The notes beneath the pieces were generated by a model. The model ran no database searches, was not told where the DNA came from, and saw nothing but the letters and a program-made list of their open reading frames with translations. A stretch of DNA of 64,000 nucleotides from Deltaproteobacteria bacterium. GTDB taxonomy: Bacteria; Desulfobacterota; Desulfobulbia; Desulfobulbales; JAGXFP01. Below, one piece after another: positions 34,159-42,990 of the stretch (positions are counted from its first letter, which is position 1; each line of letters opens with the position of its first letter). The stretch is from NCBI GenBank assembly GCA_020056965.1, contig JAGVGT010000094.1:24977-88976 (forward strand), written 5' to 3'. A program made the translations under genes and the position numbers.

Positions 34159-36570
34159 TCAAGCGGCGGCCGCCACGTCCAAGACAGCAACGCCGGCAGC
34201 GAAATGCTCTGCAAGCAGGAGCAGATGAATGAGATCCAGTGTGATGGTGGGAGATGGATTGTCCCCCACCTGTTGGCTTCGGCATTCCGCCAGGAAGGCG
34301 CCGACTTCTCGGCCTCTGAGGATTTCACCCAGAGCCTGGCGGGTATCTGCATCTCCCGATTTTGACAGTTCATCAAGGTCGACACCCAGGATGTCGATGG
34401 CTTCGCAAAAATGTTTTCGGCTCAGGTCTTCACGGTAATATTTTTCGGCGGCTCGGTTGAAGTCGTGACCCCTGGCCTTGAGCGGTGAGGACAAGCGCCC
34501 AGGGAGGCTGTTGAGTATTTCCTCTGTCAGCCTCCCGGAAACCTGGAGCCGGGGATTGCGGATCCGGGCTTCGAGATCACTCAGCGTTTCCCCAAGGTCA
34601 AGCATTTCGACCAGGTCGGCGCCGTCCTGGCGCAGCATGGCCAGCAGGCCCAGCTGGAAGGCGGTGGACTTTACCCGGAGGTAACCGGGATAGCGGTGGC
34701 TGGCGCGGCTGGACTTGACATGGGAGAGAATGCGACGCATAAAGCGGTTCGCCGTATCCTGGCGTACGTAAAAAGTGGGAATGCCGATGGCTGTACCGAA
34801 GAAGAATTGGCGACGCTCGCTTTCCACCACCGGCTGATCCGGGATGTCATCGTGGCTGCAAATCCCGTCGGCCATGTATTTGTAGGCCAGGGCCTGCAAC
34901 AGCATCTGCAGGTTGGTCGCTCCGCCCAGGTCGCCGGTCAGGTCGGCGAAGAGAGAATAAAAGCGCCCCTCGAAGCCGGAAAAGCCCATGGTCTGGTATT
35001 CGCGCGGTTTAATGGGCAGGTAGAGCGACATCCGACTGTCGAAGACCCCGAGATGTTCGAGATCTGCCTGGAGCTTCTGGTAACTCCCAATTTCCCCGTT
35101 TAAAGCCGGGCTCCGTTCGGTGCTCATCAAGGCGACCAGATAGTCGATCAGGCGAAAATCCGGAACATAATCACCCCGCAATAGGAATATCCGCCGAATC
35201 GCCCCGTCAAGCAAGGGCGGGCCAAAGGGGGTCTGAGGACGGCCGAAGATGCTGTTGTCGGCCTTCTTTTGCCAGCGCCGCCAGAGCATGCGCAGATGGG
35301 TGTAATCGAGTTGGTGGGGCAAAAAGCCCAGCACCCGTTCTGGGTGGAAGTCGGCAAAATCCAGGCGATATGGGGCGGCACTGTAAGTTCCGACAAAGAG
35401 CGGCAGGAAATGTTCCATGATTTTGACGGCCAGATCGGCCAGGTATTTCTCCTGGGGCCGACCGAAACCGGAGCCTGAATCGGCCAGATGCGCAGTCAGG
35501 CGGCGACTGCCGAGACTGATGTGGACCCCGTTATTGGCAAGGCTGATATTCGAGGTGGTGGGGAGCACCATCAGGTTGCTGGTGATAATTCCGGCTTCCC
35601 TCATCTTGGCGACGGCATTCAGGTGACTGCGGCTCAACACCTCGTGGCAGAGCTTCATGTACTGGTGTTTGCTCTCCCCATGGTTCCAGCCCGACAGGCA
35701 GGGACTCATGAACAACTTGCGGTAGTAGGAATCGGAAATGGCCTCGTTGAGCCGTTTCTGGCGGATCGGCGGATGGGGCGAGAAGAAAATCATCGCCTCC
35801 TGGCCATTTTCCTTAAGCCGGTAACGCTGATTTGCATGCATGACCAGGAGCTGGGTGAGCAGGTGACGTTTGGCGGTTTCCGCGGCCAGCAAGCGGCCGT
35901 TGCCGGTGCTTGGGTGGAGACTTGAAACGTGGAAGGAATAGGTCTCAGGCGAGGTGTTGTCATTCAGGAAGTGGGCCATCAATCTCTGCCCTGTCCTGAG
36001 GATAATCGGGCTGAGCTGATCAGCTTGACCTATTGCATCGGCCAAGGATAATTTAATCAGGTAGCTGATCGGGATCCGTAGATAGTCCGCCCCGGCCTGA
36101 TGGGTGAAATAGCGCTCGCGATCACTACGCGCCCCGGCCTCTGGCTTGGCCTTGTCGGCCAGCAGATCATGGTCGAGTACGGTCAGTGCGTAGGAGCCGA
36201 GTAAGGCGGTGGGAAAACGCACCCAGGAATTTTCCCAGACTTGATCAGGATTATCGTCAAGATAGCGTTCGAGATCACTCACCACCTTCCGGGAATTATC
36301 GCCGGACATGGTGCGACGGAGGGCATTGGCAAAGTAATTGGAGGCGAGAATGGTCCTGGGCAGATCTACATCCTCCTTGGTGCCGTGAACCGCCACTTGG
36401 AGCTCGCATTCCGATCCGGCCGTGGTGTCGCCGACCGCGAACGGGAGCGTCTCGATTCGACCGTTCTTGACACCAAGCAGAGCGAGGGACTCGCGCAGGT
36501 CAGGCCGGGAAGGTGCGGCCTTGGGCCATTCTCGCAAGGAGGAGAATACCGGGGGAAAGCTCTTGCTCAT
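34159..36570 (-). CDS. Conserved-looking large protein of unknown function (803 residues)
   Basis: Excellent ribosome site (GGAGGTAAC before ATG). No signal peptide, membrane helix or nucleotide-binding loop is evident, so it is probably cytoplasmic. Notable stretches that look like enzyme core rather than filler: DYLRIPISYLIKLSLADAIG, SPCLSGWNHGESKHQYMKLC, then SNISLANNGVHISLGSRR, FLPHQLDYTHLRMLWRRW and PIKPREYQTMGFSGFEGRFY. I do not recognise the family. It ends 61 bases before the decarboxylase gene on the same strand, suggesting a three-gene operon with the decarboxylase and Lgt-like protein; a lipid or amino-acid substrate is a guess. Confidence 0.75.
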   Translation of the reverse strand: MSKSFPPVFSSLREWPKAAPSRPDLRESLALLGVKNGRIETLPFAVGDTTAGSECELQVAVHGTKEDVDLPRTILASNYFANALRRTMSGDNSRKVVSDLERYLDDNPDQVWENSWVRFPTALLGSYALTVLDHDLLADKAKPEAGARSDRERYFTHQAGADYLRIPISYLIKLSLADAIGQADQLSPIILRTGQRLMAHFLNDNTSPETYSFHVSSLHPSTGNGRLLAAETAKRHLLTQLLVMHANQRYRLKENGQEAMIFFSPHPPIRQKRLNEAISDSYYRKLFMSPCLSGWNHGESKHQYMKLCHEVLSRSHLNAVAKMREAGIITSNLMVLPTTSNISLANNGVHISLGSRRLTAHLADSGSGFGRPQEKYLADLAVKIMEHFLPLFVGTYSAAPYRLDFADFHPERVLGFLPHQLDYTHLRMLWRRWQKKADNSIFGRPQTPFGPPLLDGAIRRIFLLRGDYVPDFRLIDYLVALMSTERSPALNGEIGSYQKLQADLEHLGVFDSRMSLYLPIKPREYQTMGFSGFEGRFYSLFADLTGDLGGATNLQMLLQALAYKYMADGICSHDDIPDQPVVESERRQFFFGTAIGIPTFYVRQDTANRFMRRILSHVKSSRASHRYPGYLRVKSTAFQLGLLAMLRQDGADLVEMLDLGETLSDLEARIRNPRLQVSGRLTEEILNSLPGRLSSPLKARGHDFNRAAEKYYREDLSRKHFCEAIDILGVDLDELSKSGDADTRQALGEILRGREVGAFLAECRSQQVGDNPSPTITLDLIHLLLLAEHFAAGVAVLDVAAAA

Positions 36571-36609
36571 GGGCAGTTACCTCCGATAATGTTTACGGCA
36601 GAACCAACC

Positions 36610-36852
36610 TCACCATGCTAAGGCTGCCGGTGTTTCGCTGAAAACTTTCTGGAAGGTGTGGGATGGACGGTAATCTCTGCTACGGCTCAGAAAATAGGGG
36701 CATCTTTCGTGGCTGACCGTGCCGCAGAGTTGAGCGAGATCACCGACACTGGGAACATAGAGATGGTTGCGGGCGGCGCAGGAGGCAACCGACCAGGTGC
36801 TCCCGGTTGTTGAGTAGTTGCGAAGGTGGAGACATGTCATGGCGGAACTCAT
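36610..36852 (-). CDS. Possible small Cys-rich protein
   Basis: 80 residues. Four Cys in a plausible metal-binding arrangement (C-L-H-L ... ASCAARNHLYVPSVGDL ... QLC ... RCPYFL). The CAARNHLY...GDL...CPYF pattern looks like a class of short Cys-4 proteins frequent in this phylum and is reminiscent of the small protein at 57002. No good ribosome site is seen at either possible start (36852 or 36840), so it could also be chance. The rest of the gap down to 37010 is AT-rich and shows nothing. Confidence 0.5.
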   Translation of the reverse strand: MSSAMTCLHLRNYSTTGSTWSVASCAARNHLYVPSVGDLAQLCGTVSHERCPYFLSRSRDYRPSHTFQKVFSETPAALAW

Positions 36853-37009
36853 ATCGAGATGTTTGCAGTGCTGTTAGTCGCTTAAACTGATGATATCCGT
36901 CTGATGTTAGATTGCGGTTAAGTTCTGATGAAATTTTCGTATAGCTAAAAAATATCCCTCAGTAATTTTGATAACTATTTGACTTTACACTGGTTTAGTG
37001 GGCGCCTGG

Positions 37010-37669
37010 CTAGGCTGCAAGTTTTAAAATAGGTCGCTTCGAAATCGGCCTGGCTTTGATATCCCAAAGCCTAGAGTACCCATACTCGTTGATATAAGCG
37101 GGTGAATCCCCCTTGGAGTAACACTTCGCTAGGTAGCTTGCCCACTGAAAGCAGTGTTCAAGCATCTGCTGAAACACCGGGGAATTCCTAATCAGTTGGA
37201 CTCCACCATATCCGTTATCATATACGTTTGATCTACACAGCTGGACATAACCGTTACCATCCCTACCTAAGCGTCGCCCCCATAGCTCGATAGCCTTTGC
37301 ATGGAGACCATGAACGTTCTGGGTTTTGTTTCCATCTAGTAGCACCATAATATGGTAGTGAAATTGGCCGGTAGAAGATCGCTCTCTTACCCAGAGATAT
37401 TTTGGATCATGACCAGCACGCTCATAATGAGTCATCAATGCCTCTGTAAACATCGACATTAGCGCGTTATTATCAGGATACATTCCCGAAGAGTTGGCTG
37501 GATAATTCAATTCGAACATGGTGAAGAAAACCTTGCTGTGATGCTTGGTCATATGGTCGAGTAAACCGAAAATCTTATCGAGAATCACTGTGCGAAAGCC
37601 CTGATCGTTTTTGAATGTGGTGCTAAGAGGATGACCGTTGTAATTGTTCTCTTTTGTGATGTTTCCCAT
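37010..37669 (-). CDS. Inovirus Gp2/YagK-YfjJ-like replication protein
   Basis: 219 residues. The centre has WVRERSSTGQFHYHIMVLLDG, with the H-Y-H (HUH-like) metal motif, and an earlier FFTMFELNYPANSS strand; later YNGY-type aromatic stretches and QWASYLAKCYSKGDSP with a Tyr-x3-Lys and a second Tyr. This is the plan of inovirus-type Gp2 and YagK/YfjJ C-terminal domain proteins, thought to start rolling-circle-type replication of phages and satellites. It lies in the AT-rich island beside a tyrosine integrase and tRNA-Ala, consistent with an integrated phage satellite. Confidence 0.82.
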   Translation of the reverse strand: MGNITKENNYNGHPLSTTFKNDQGFRTVILDKIFGLLDHMTKHHSKVFFTMFELNYPANSSGMYPDNNALMSMFTEALMTHYERAGHDPKYLWVRERSSTGQFHYHIMVLLDGNKTQNVHGLHAKAIELWGRRLGRDGNGYVQLCRSNVYDNGYGGVQLIRNSPVFQQMLEHCFQWASYLAKCYSKGDSPAYINEYGYSRLWDIKARPISKRPILKLAA

Positions 37670-38518
37670 CTTGATACTCCTTTTTTGTCTAGGTTTATGA
37701 TGTTGAGCATGGCAGTACGTCGTTATGCTTTATGCCATGTTTATAGCTACATGTGATTGCTTGGTGATGGTTGGTGCTAAGTGATGGATGGTGTTTGCGG
37801 AATGCTCTATGCTATGAAGCTTATATATAAATAATAATACTACTAACTACCTGAAATCACGTCTCTGTAGACCCTGGGGTATCCGTGGGCATCGAGTTGT
37901 AGTCTCCAGCATTTCCGTCATAATATAGTTGTCGGAAATGTTTCATGCGGTGCGTTTTTATTTCAATACCCCATCGTATAGAGAGCATGAGTGTTCCGCT
38001 GGGACTGGTCAAAACCGGGGATGGTGCGATTGGGGAGAGGTGCTTGGGAGAATAATCTAGGGGCTGTGCAATGCTGAAGGCGATAAAATGTCAAGTATGT
38101 GGCCGAGTATGAGGGGATAGACCAGGAAGCTCTGCTGTGATTGAATGTCTGGATAAAAGCGTGTCGAAAATGGCCTGGATTTCGGCCCAAATGGCGACAT
38201 TCTGGCCGAGTTCACGGTTCAGCAGGCCGAATATATTGCCATGTTTGGCGTTGGTAACTTGGTGTCAGAGAATACCAGTCAATCCAATCTTTTCACCAGG
38301 CCCAGAATGAGCAGGAGTGGTCTGTTGGAAGTTCTTGACCGGATCAACCATCGCTGGGCTAATGATACGCTCCAATACGCTTCCGCCGGGCTTGCAAAGC
38401 CATGGCAGCACTAGCGGACAATGAAGTCGCCATCTTATACGACTAACTGGGGGCAACTTCCGGTTGTTAATGCGTCCGGCTTTGACAAAAGAATGATGCC
38501 AGTTCGTTGCCTGGTTTT
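37670..38518. other. Low-coding spacer of the integrated element
   Basis: 849 bases between the Gp2-like gene and the integrase. The first 200 bases are AT-rich and repetitive-looking (GATGGTTGGTGCTAAGTGATGG-type runs of TGATG/TTGGT). On the minus strand at about 38110-38260 one frame reads NIFGLLNRELGQNVAIWAEI up to a stop, without a start codon, possibly a gene relic. No excisionase or AlpA-like helix-turn-helix gene is recognisable. Confidence 0.4.
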
Positions 38519-39742
38519 TTATAGTGACGTCCCAGCTGCTGTCGAGCCAAATGGGATGATCTTTGCTCCTGTAGCTAGTCCTTCCAAATAATCGCCCCAG
38601 GACTGCATGAGCTTTTTCCGCTCCGATAAATATTCTGCGTGGCAATAAGCAGCCTTCACTGAGTTACGTTCACCGTGGGCCAGTTGCCTTTCAATCACAT
38701 CGGATGACCAACCCATTTCATGCAGGCGGGTTGAGGCCATAGACCGGAAACCATGCCCGGTCATTTCCTCTTTTGGGTAGCCCAGTCGCCTTAATGCCGC
38801 GTTGACGGTGTTGTTGCTCATCGGCTCAGTCCCGGTCCTTTCGCTGGGGAAAACGTATTTATCGCCGCCGGTTAGTGGTTGTAACTCTCGCAGGATTTCG
38901 ACGGCCTGCCGGGATAGGGGGACAAGGTGCATGGTCTTCATCTTCATCTTTTCCGCCGGAATGCGCCACTCTGTCGCCGCAAAGTCGATCTCCGACCATT
39001 CGGCATGGCGTAGCTCTCCCGGGCGGACAAAGACTAGGGGGGCCAAGCGCAGTGCGCACCTTACGACTAAGCCGCCGCTGTAGCCTTCGATGGCCCTTAG
39101 TAGTTCGGCTATCTTTGCTGGTTCGATAATGGTTGGATAATGTCTTTTGCGGGTGGACCTCAAGGCCCCGCGCAGGTCGGCGGCTGGGTCGCGTTCCGCT
39201 TGGCCGGTGGCAATGGCGTAGCGGAAGATCTGTGAGCAATTTTGCTTTGCCCGGTTGGCTGTATCAACCGCGCCCCGGCTTTCGATGCGCCGCAGGGTGG
39301 CCAGGATCTCGGGGGCGGTGACGGTGTTGATCGGCTTGGCGCCAAGCCAGGGGAAAATGTTCTGTTCAAGTCGGGTAATGATCTTTGAGGAATGGCTTTC
39401 CACCCAGGCCGGGGACTGCTGGGCGAACCATTCACGGGCCACTGCCTCAAAACTGCCTTCTCCAGACTGAACAGCCTTCATTGCCTTGCGGTTGTCGCTG
39501 GGGTCAATGCCATTAGCAAGATGCTTCTTGGCTGTATCTCGCCTCTCCCTGGCCGTAATTAAGGAAACATCGGGATAAACGCCAAGGGCGAGCACCTTCT
39601 GCTTGCCCGCGAACCGATATGCAAGCCGCCAATATCTTGCCCCTTTCGGACTGATTTCAAGATAAAGACCGCCGCCATCAGACAGCCTTTGAGGTTTTGC
39701 CCCGGCTTTGGTTTGCCTTACTGCCACATCAGTTAGCGCCAT
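38519..39742 (-). CDS. Tyrosine recombinase integrase with DUF4102 arm-binding domain
   Basis: 407 residues from ATG 39742, with AGGAGA upstream; a longer frame to 39802 crosses the regulatory repeats. Residues 1-90 are the DUF4102 arm-type DNA-binding domain (MALTDVAVRQTK, LYLEISPKGARYWRLAYRF), followed by a SAM-like core-binding domain and the catalytic domain: Arg in FVRPGELRHAEW, H-G-F-R in MTGHGFRSMAST, HGERNSVKAAYCH with His, and Tyr in HAEYL. The gene lies 175 bases from the 3' end of tRNA-Ala and points away from it, as in P4-type islands. Confidence 0.93.
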   Translation of the reverse strand: MALTDVAVRQTKAGAKPQRLSDGGGLYLEISPKGARYWRLAYRFAGKQKVLALGVYPDVSLITARERRDTAKKHLANGIDPSDNRKAMKAVQSGEGSFEAVAREWFAQQSPAWVESHSSKIITRLEQNIFPWLGAKPINTVTAPEILATLRRIESRGAVDTANRAKQNCSQIFRYAIATGQAERDPAADLRGALRSTRKRHYPTIIEPAKIAELLRAIEGYSGGLVVRCALRLAPLVFVRPGELRHAEWSEIDFAATEWRIPAEKMKMKTMHLVPLSRQAVEILRELQPLTGGDKYVFPSERTGTEPMSNNTVNAALRRLGYPKEEMTGHGFRSMASTRLHEMGWSSDVIERQLAHGERNSVKAAYCHAEYLSERKKLMQSWGDYLEGLATGAKIIPFGSTAAGTSL

Positions 39743-39795
39743 TTGTTGGTATCTCCTCTTGTTGGTATCGCTGATACCAACAAATATACCAACAA
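39743..39795. promoter_or_regulatory. Four-copy operator-like repeat upstream of the integrase
   Basis: The 10-mer TTGTTGGTAT occurs at 39743-39752 and 39759-39768, and its exact complement ATACCAACAA at 39774-39783 and 39786-39795. The first two copies flank the ribosome-binding site of the integrase and the last two overlap the predicted -10 box. Arrangement suggests autoregulation by integrase or another element protein, or arm-type binding sites. Confidence 0.75.
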
Positions 39796-39812
39796 AATAC
39801 ATCGGATTTCAA
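39783..39812 (-). promoter_or_regulatory. Predicted integrase promoter
   Basis: On the minus strand TTGAAA (39807-39812), 18-base spacer, TATATT (39783-39788). The -10 box lies inside the inverted ATACCAACAA repeats, so a bound protein would cover the promoter. Confidence 0.5.
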
Positions 39813-39848
39813 TAAATCATATCGGATTACCCTGGACAGAAAAGGCAG

Positions 39849-39885
39849 AAAAAAACCCACCTTCCTTTGCTGGAAGCGGGTTTTC
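39849..39885 (-). terminator. Terminator of the tRNA-Ala gene
   Basis: Read on the minus strand: AAAACCCGCTTCC, a 6-base loop, GGAAGGTGGGTTTTTTT. The stem of 13 pairs with one G-T or mismatch and a run of T lies about 35 bases after the tRNA 3' end. Confidence 0.8.
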
Positions 39886-39917
39886 TGGACTTTATCGGAC
39901 AGTGTCGGATATTGACT

Positions 39918-39993
39918 TGGTGGAGCTGAGGAGGATCGAACTCCTGGCCTACGCATTGCGAACGCGTCGCTCTCCCAGCTGAGCTACAGCCCC
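39918..39993 (-). tRNA. tRNA-Ala, anticodon CGC
   Basis: 76 bases reading GGGGCTGTAGCTCAGCTGGG at the 5' end, with an anticodon stem ACGCG/TGCGT around loop TTCGCAA (anticodon CGC, codon GCG), T-arm AGGAGTTCGATCCTCCT and an encoded CCA end. D-, anticodon, T- and acceptor stems all pair. The integrase lies just beyond its 3' end, so this gene is probably the attachment site; no second copy of the 3' end is seen in the window. Confidence 0.97.
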
Positions 39994-40153
39994 ATTGACT
40001 TCATCCATAAACCACGGTCGGGCTTTTTCGTCAACAGGCTTGTTTCCCGGCTCGGCTTCTCCGGCGGCGCGACCTTGCCCGGCCGGGATTTTTTCGTCGC
40101 GCGGTGGCCGGTTTTTGCGTGAAAGTCCCGGCGAATTGATTATCCTGCCGGAC

Positions 40154-41611
40154 ATGCAAACCCGCCGCCCTTACCATCACTCTCTCCTGACCGTTGTCTT
40201 CGCCTTGCTCTTCTGGCTGATTGCCGCGCCGGTTCGGGCCGGCCAGTACAGCCAGCCCGGCTTCTATACCCCGGAGGTGCTGAAACTCGCCAACGGCCTG
40301 ACCGTGATCCTCAAGCAGCGGGGCGAGGCCCCCAATGTTGCCCTGCGGCTGGTGGTGGGGATCGGCCACGACGATTTCCTTAAAGGGTCCAAGCAGACGG
40401 CCCACATGCTCGAACATCTCCTCTATATGGGCACCTCCAGCCATGACGAGACCGAGATCGACCGGCTGGTCCAGGACCATGGCGGCTACTCCAACGCCTT
40501 CACCGGCAACGAGGAGACCATCCACCATCTGGACATTTTCAATCAGTATTATCTCTGGGGGGTGGACTTCCTCTTTGAGCTGTTTACCGATTCGAGCTTT
40601 TCCGAAGAAGGGGTCGGGATGGCCCGGGAGGTGATCGGTCGCGAGGACGGTGGCCTGCCCTCGTCGCTGCACCGCTGGCTATATCAACTTGAGATCACTA
40701 AGCCGCCTCTGGAGATGGCCTTTGCGCGGCTGCTGCCCAACCCCGGTTACCAGTTTGGTCTGGAGACCTGCGAGCAGATCAGCCGGGCCGACATCCTGGC
40801 CGCCTATCAGCGCTATTATGTGCCGGCCAACCTGACCCTGGTCGCGGTCGGCAATTTTGACCGGCAGGAACTGCTGGCGCGGATCGCGGCGACCTTCGGG
40901 GCCTTGCCGGCCAAACCAGGGCCGGTCCGGACCGTCTGGGAGCTGCCCTATCCAGCTGCGGCCGAGCTGGATGGGACCTTCGCGCCGCTGCTCGACACCG
41001 AGGGCAATGTCCAGCTGATCTTCCGCACCGACGGGCTGCTGTCGCCGGATTTTCACGTGTTGCAGGTCATCGAAAGGTACCTGGGGCAGAAGATTTTCGA
41101 GGAGTTGCGTTTCAAGCGGGGGTTGACCTATGATTCTGGGGCCTCCGGCTATTCCACCCGCCAGTGGGGCACCCTGGCGGTGGGTGGTTCGGTCGACATC
41201 GAGCGGATGGGTGAGGTGCGGGGGCTGATCGAGGCGGAGCTTGATCGCTTGCGCTCCGGCCAGGTGGCGGCCGGGGAGATCGACAAGTCCCGGCAACAGA
41301 TCCTTTTGGCCCTGGCCAGCGGCTACGAGAATAACTCCGCCTTTGCCGACTATTACGCCGGGGCGTTGGGCGAATTACAGAACTTCGGACAATTCCGCAA
41401 CTACGAAGACGCCATCGCGGCGGTGACCCCGGCCCGGGTGGCCGAGGTGGCCGCCCGCTATCTCCGGCGGGACCGGACCATAACCGTGCTGAGTACCCCG
41501 ACCATCACCATCGAGGGGTTGGGGGGTCTGGCCGGGCTGGCCGCCAGTGGGGCTGTCCTCCTGGGCGGGGGCCTGTATTTATGGCGCCGGAAAACCCGGA
41601 GGGCGCCCTGA
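40154..41611 (+). CDS. M16 zinc metallopeptidase with C-terminal membrane anchor
   Basis: 485 residues from ATG 40154, where a signal peptide (SLLTVVFALLFWLIAAPVRA) begins; the frame is open further upstream but overlaps the tRNA region. The inverzincin motif AHMLEH (HxxEH) lies near residue 87, with the third ligand Glu about 75 residues later in EEGVGMAREVIGRE. Typical M16 second half follows (LDTEGNVQLIFRT, then FKRGLTYDSGASGYS). Unusual: the C-terminus has a glycine/alanine-rich hydrophobic helix (GGLAGLAASGAVLLGGGLYL) and ends WRRKTRRAP, so it is probably tethered to the inner membrane with the peptidase in the periplasm. One half-unit only, so a dimer or partner is expected. Confidence 0.88.
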   Translation: MQTRRPYHHSLLTVVFALLFWLIAAPVRAGQYSQPGFYTPEVLKLANGLTVILKQRGEAPNVALRLVVGIGHDDFLKGSKQTAHMLEHLLYMGTSSHDETEIDRLVQDHGGYSNAFTGNEETIHHLDIFNQYYLWGVDFLFELFTDSSFSEEGVGMAREVIGREDGGLPSSLHRWLYQLEITKPPLEMAFARLLPNPGYQFGLETCEQISRADILAAYQRYYVPANLTLVAVGNFDRQELLARIAATFGALPAKPGPVRTVWELPYPAAAELDGTFAPLLDTEGNVQLIFRTDGLLSPDFHVLQVIERYLGQKIFEELRFKRGLTYDSGASGYSTRQWGTLAVGGSVDIERMGEVRGLIEAELDRLRSGQVAAGEIDKSRQQILLALASGYENNSAFADYYAGALGELQNFGQFRNYEDAIAAVTPARVAEVAARYLRRDRTITVLSTPTITIEGLGGLAGLAASGAVLLGGGLYLWRRKTRRAP

Positions 41612-42972
41612 TGGGGGGCGCAAAAGCCGCAAAGGTTAAGGAAACGGTGCGGATCGCCAAGGTGGTGGCGGGCGGTCAGGGGCTGGCCCGGACCGCCTCC
41701 GGACAGGTGCTGCTGGTTCCGGGGGTGCTGCCCGGCGAAGAGGTGGTGGTTAAGGTGTTGCGGGAGCGGAAGGGCTTCCTGGAGGCGGAACTGCTTGAGA
41801 TTGTCAGCGGCCACCCCCAGCGGGTTGCGCCGCCTTGCCCCCATTTCGGGCGCTGCGGCGGCTGCGACCTGCAGCATGCCGCCTATCCCCTGCAGGTCGA
41901 GATCAAGAACGGCATCTTGCGGGAGCAGCTGGAGCGGGGCGGGGCGCTGGAGTTGGCGGCCCCGCTGGCAGCGCCGCTGGCATCGCCGTTGCCTTTCGGC
42001 TATCGACAGCGGCTAAGGCTACAGGTCGATGCGGACGGACGCTGGGGTTTTTTTCGGGGCCGTACCCACGATCTGGAGGCCATCGCTGAATGCCCGCTGG
42101 CCGGGCCGGAAATCAATGCGGTCATCCGTGACTTCCCGGCCAGTCCGGCCTTGATGCGGCTGTTGAGTAACGCCCAGGAGGTCGAGGTCATCGCCAGCCC
42201 CGGCGACGGCAAGGTCGTGCTGATCTTGCACTTGCGCCGCAAGGCCCGGCCGGCCGATCTGCAGGCGTCGGCCCGGCTGGGCGCGGAGCTTGTCTCGGTG
42301 AGTGCGATATTCCTGGAGGCCGAAGGCCAGCAGCGGCTGGGGCCGTTTCCGGAGGACACGGCCGGGGAGGGTGGTGGCGAACGGGGGCTGGTCTGTCTGG
42401 ATTTTCCAGCCCTGTCCGGACTGGGAGTGCCAGACTACCTGCTGGTCCAGGAGGCCGGCGGCTTCTGTCAGGTCAATCCGGCCCAGAACCGGCGGATGGT
42501 TGAGCAGATGCTGGCCTGGCTGGCCGGCTTTGAGGTGACGACGGCGGCCGATCTGTTCTGCGGGATGGGCAATTTTTCCATTCCGCTGGCCCTGGCCGGG
42601 ATCGCGGTGACCGGCTCGGACCTGCAGCGTTCGGCCATCCGCAGCGCGGCCCGCAACGCCGAAGCGGCCGGGTTGAGCAACTGTACGTTTATCCAGGCTG
42701 CCGCCGAGCAGGCCGCCCGCAAGCTGGCCGAGGCCGGGGCGCACTTTGATCTGGTCGTCCTCGATCCGCCCCGGCGGGGTTGCGCCGAGGTCATCCCCCG
42801 GCTGGCCGGCCTGGGGGCCGGTCTGCTCCTCTACATATCTTGCGACCCGGCCACCCTGGCCCGGGACTTGGCCGGTCTGACCGGGCAGGGCTACCGGCTC
42901 GAGAAAGTCGGCGTCATCGATATGTTCCCGCAGACCGCCCATCTGGAAAGCATGGTGCTGTTGCGCAAATGA
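41611..42972 (+). CDS. 23S rRNA/tRNA (uracil-5-)-methyltransferase, RumA/TrmA family
   Basis: 453 residues; ATG 41611 overlaps the stop of the peptidase gene (TGATG) and has GGAGGG upstream, so I prefer it to the in-frame ATG at 41581. N-terminal TRAM domain (residues about 10-65), then the 4Fe-4S Cys set in CPHFGRCGGCDLQH, with the fourth Cys in AIAECPLAG. SAM domain: ADLFCGMGNFSIPLALAG, VVLDPPRRGCAEVI, and the catalytic Cys in LLYISCDPATLARDL near the C-terminus. The family methylates U in rRNA (RlmD/RlmC) or tRNA (TrmA); the Fe-S cluster favours RlmD-like, but I cannot decide. Confidence 0.92.
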   Translation: MGGAKAAKVKETVRIAKVVAGGQGLARTASGQVLLVPGVLPGEEVVVKVLRERKGFLEAELLEIVSGHPQRVAPPCPHFGRCGGCDLQHAAYPLQVEIKNGILREQLERGGALELAAPLAAPLASPLPFGYRQRLRLQVDADGRWGFFRGRTHDLEAIAECPLAGPEINAVIRDFPASPALMRLLSNAQEVEVIASPGDGKVVLILHLRRKARPADLQASARLGAELVSVSAIFLEAEGQQRLGPFPEDTAGEGGGERGLVCLDFPALSGLGVPDYLLVQEAGGFCQVNPAQNRRMVEQMLAWLAGFEVTTAADLFCGMGNFSIPLALAGIAVTGSDLQRSAIRSAARNAEAAGLSNCTFIQAAAEQAARKLAEAGAHFDLVVLDPPRRGCAEVIPRLAGLGAGLLLYISCDPATLARDLAGLTGQGYRLEKVGVIDMFPQTAHLESMVLLRK

Positions 42973-42990
42973 GCCCGAACCCCTGGCGGC

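Noticed and set aside
33090..34385. Longer version of the decarboxylase starting at 34385
   Set aside because: The extra 96 residues lie over the end of the 803-residue gene in another frame and have no ribosome site; ATG 34097 has one.
38265..38645. 126-residue minus-strand ORF at the integrase 3' end
   Set aside because: Overlaps the end of the integrase in another frame, with no ribosome site or conserved motif.
39995..40153. N-terminal extension of the M16 peptidase
   Set aside because: It would begin at the tRNA-Ala 5' end and put 53 Pro/Arg-rich residues before a good signal peptide.
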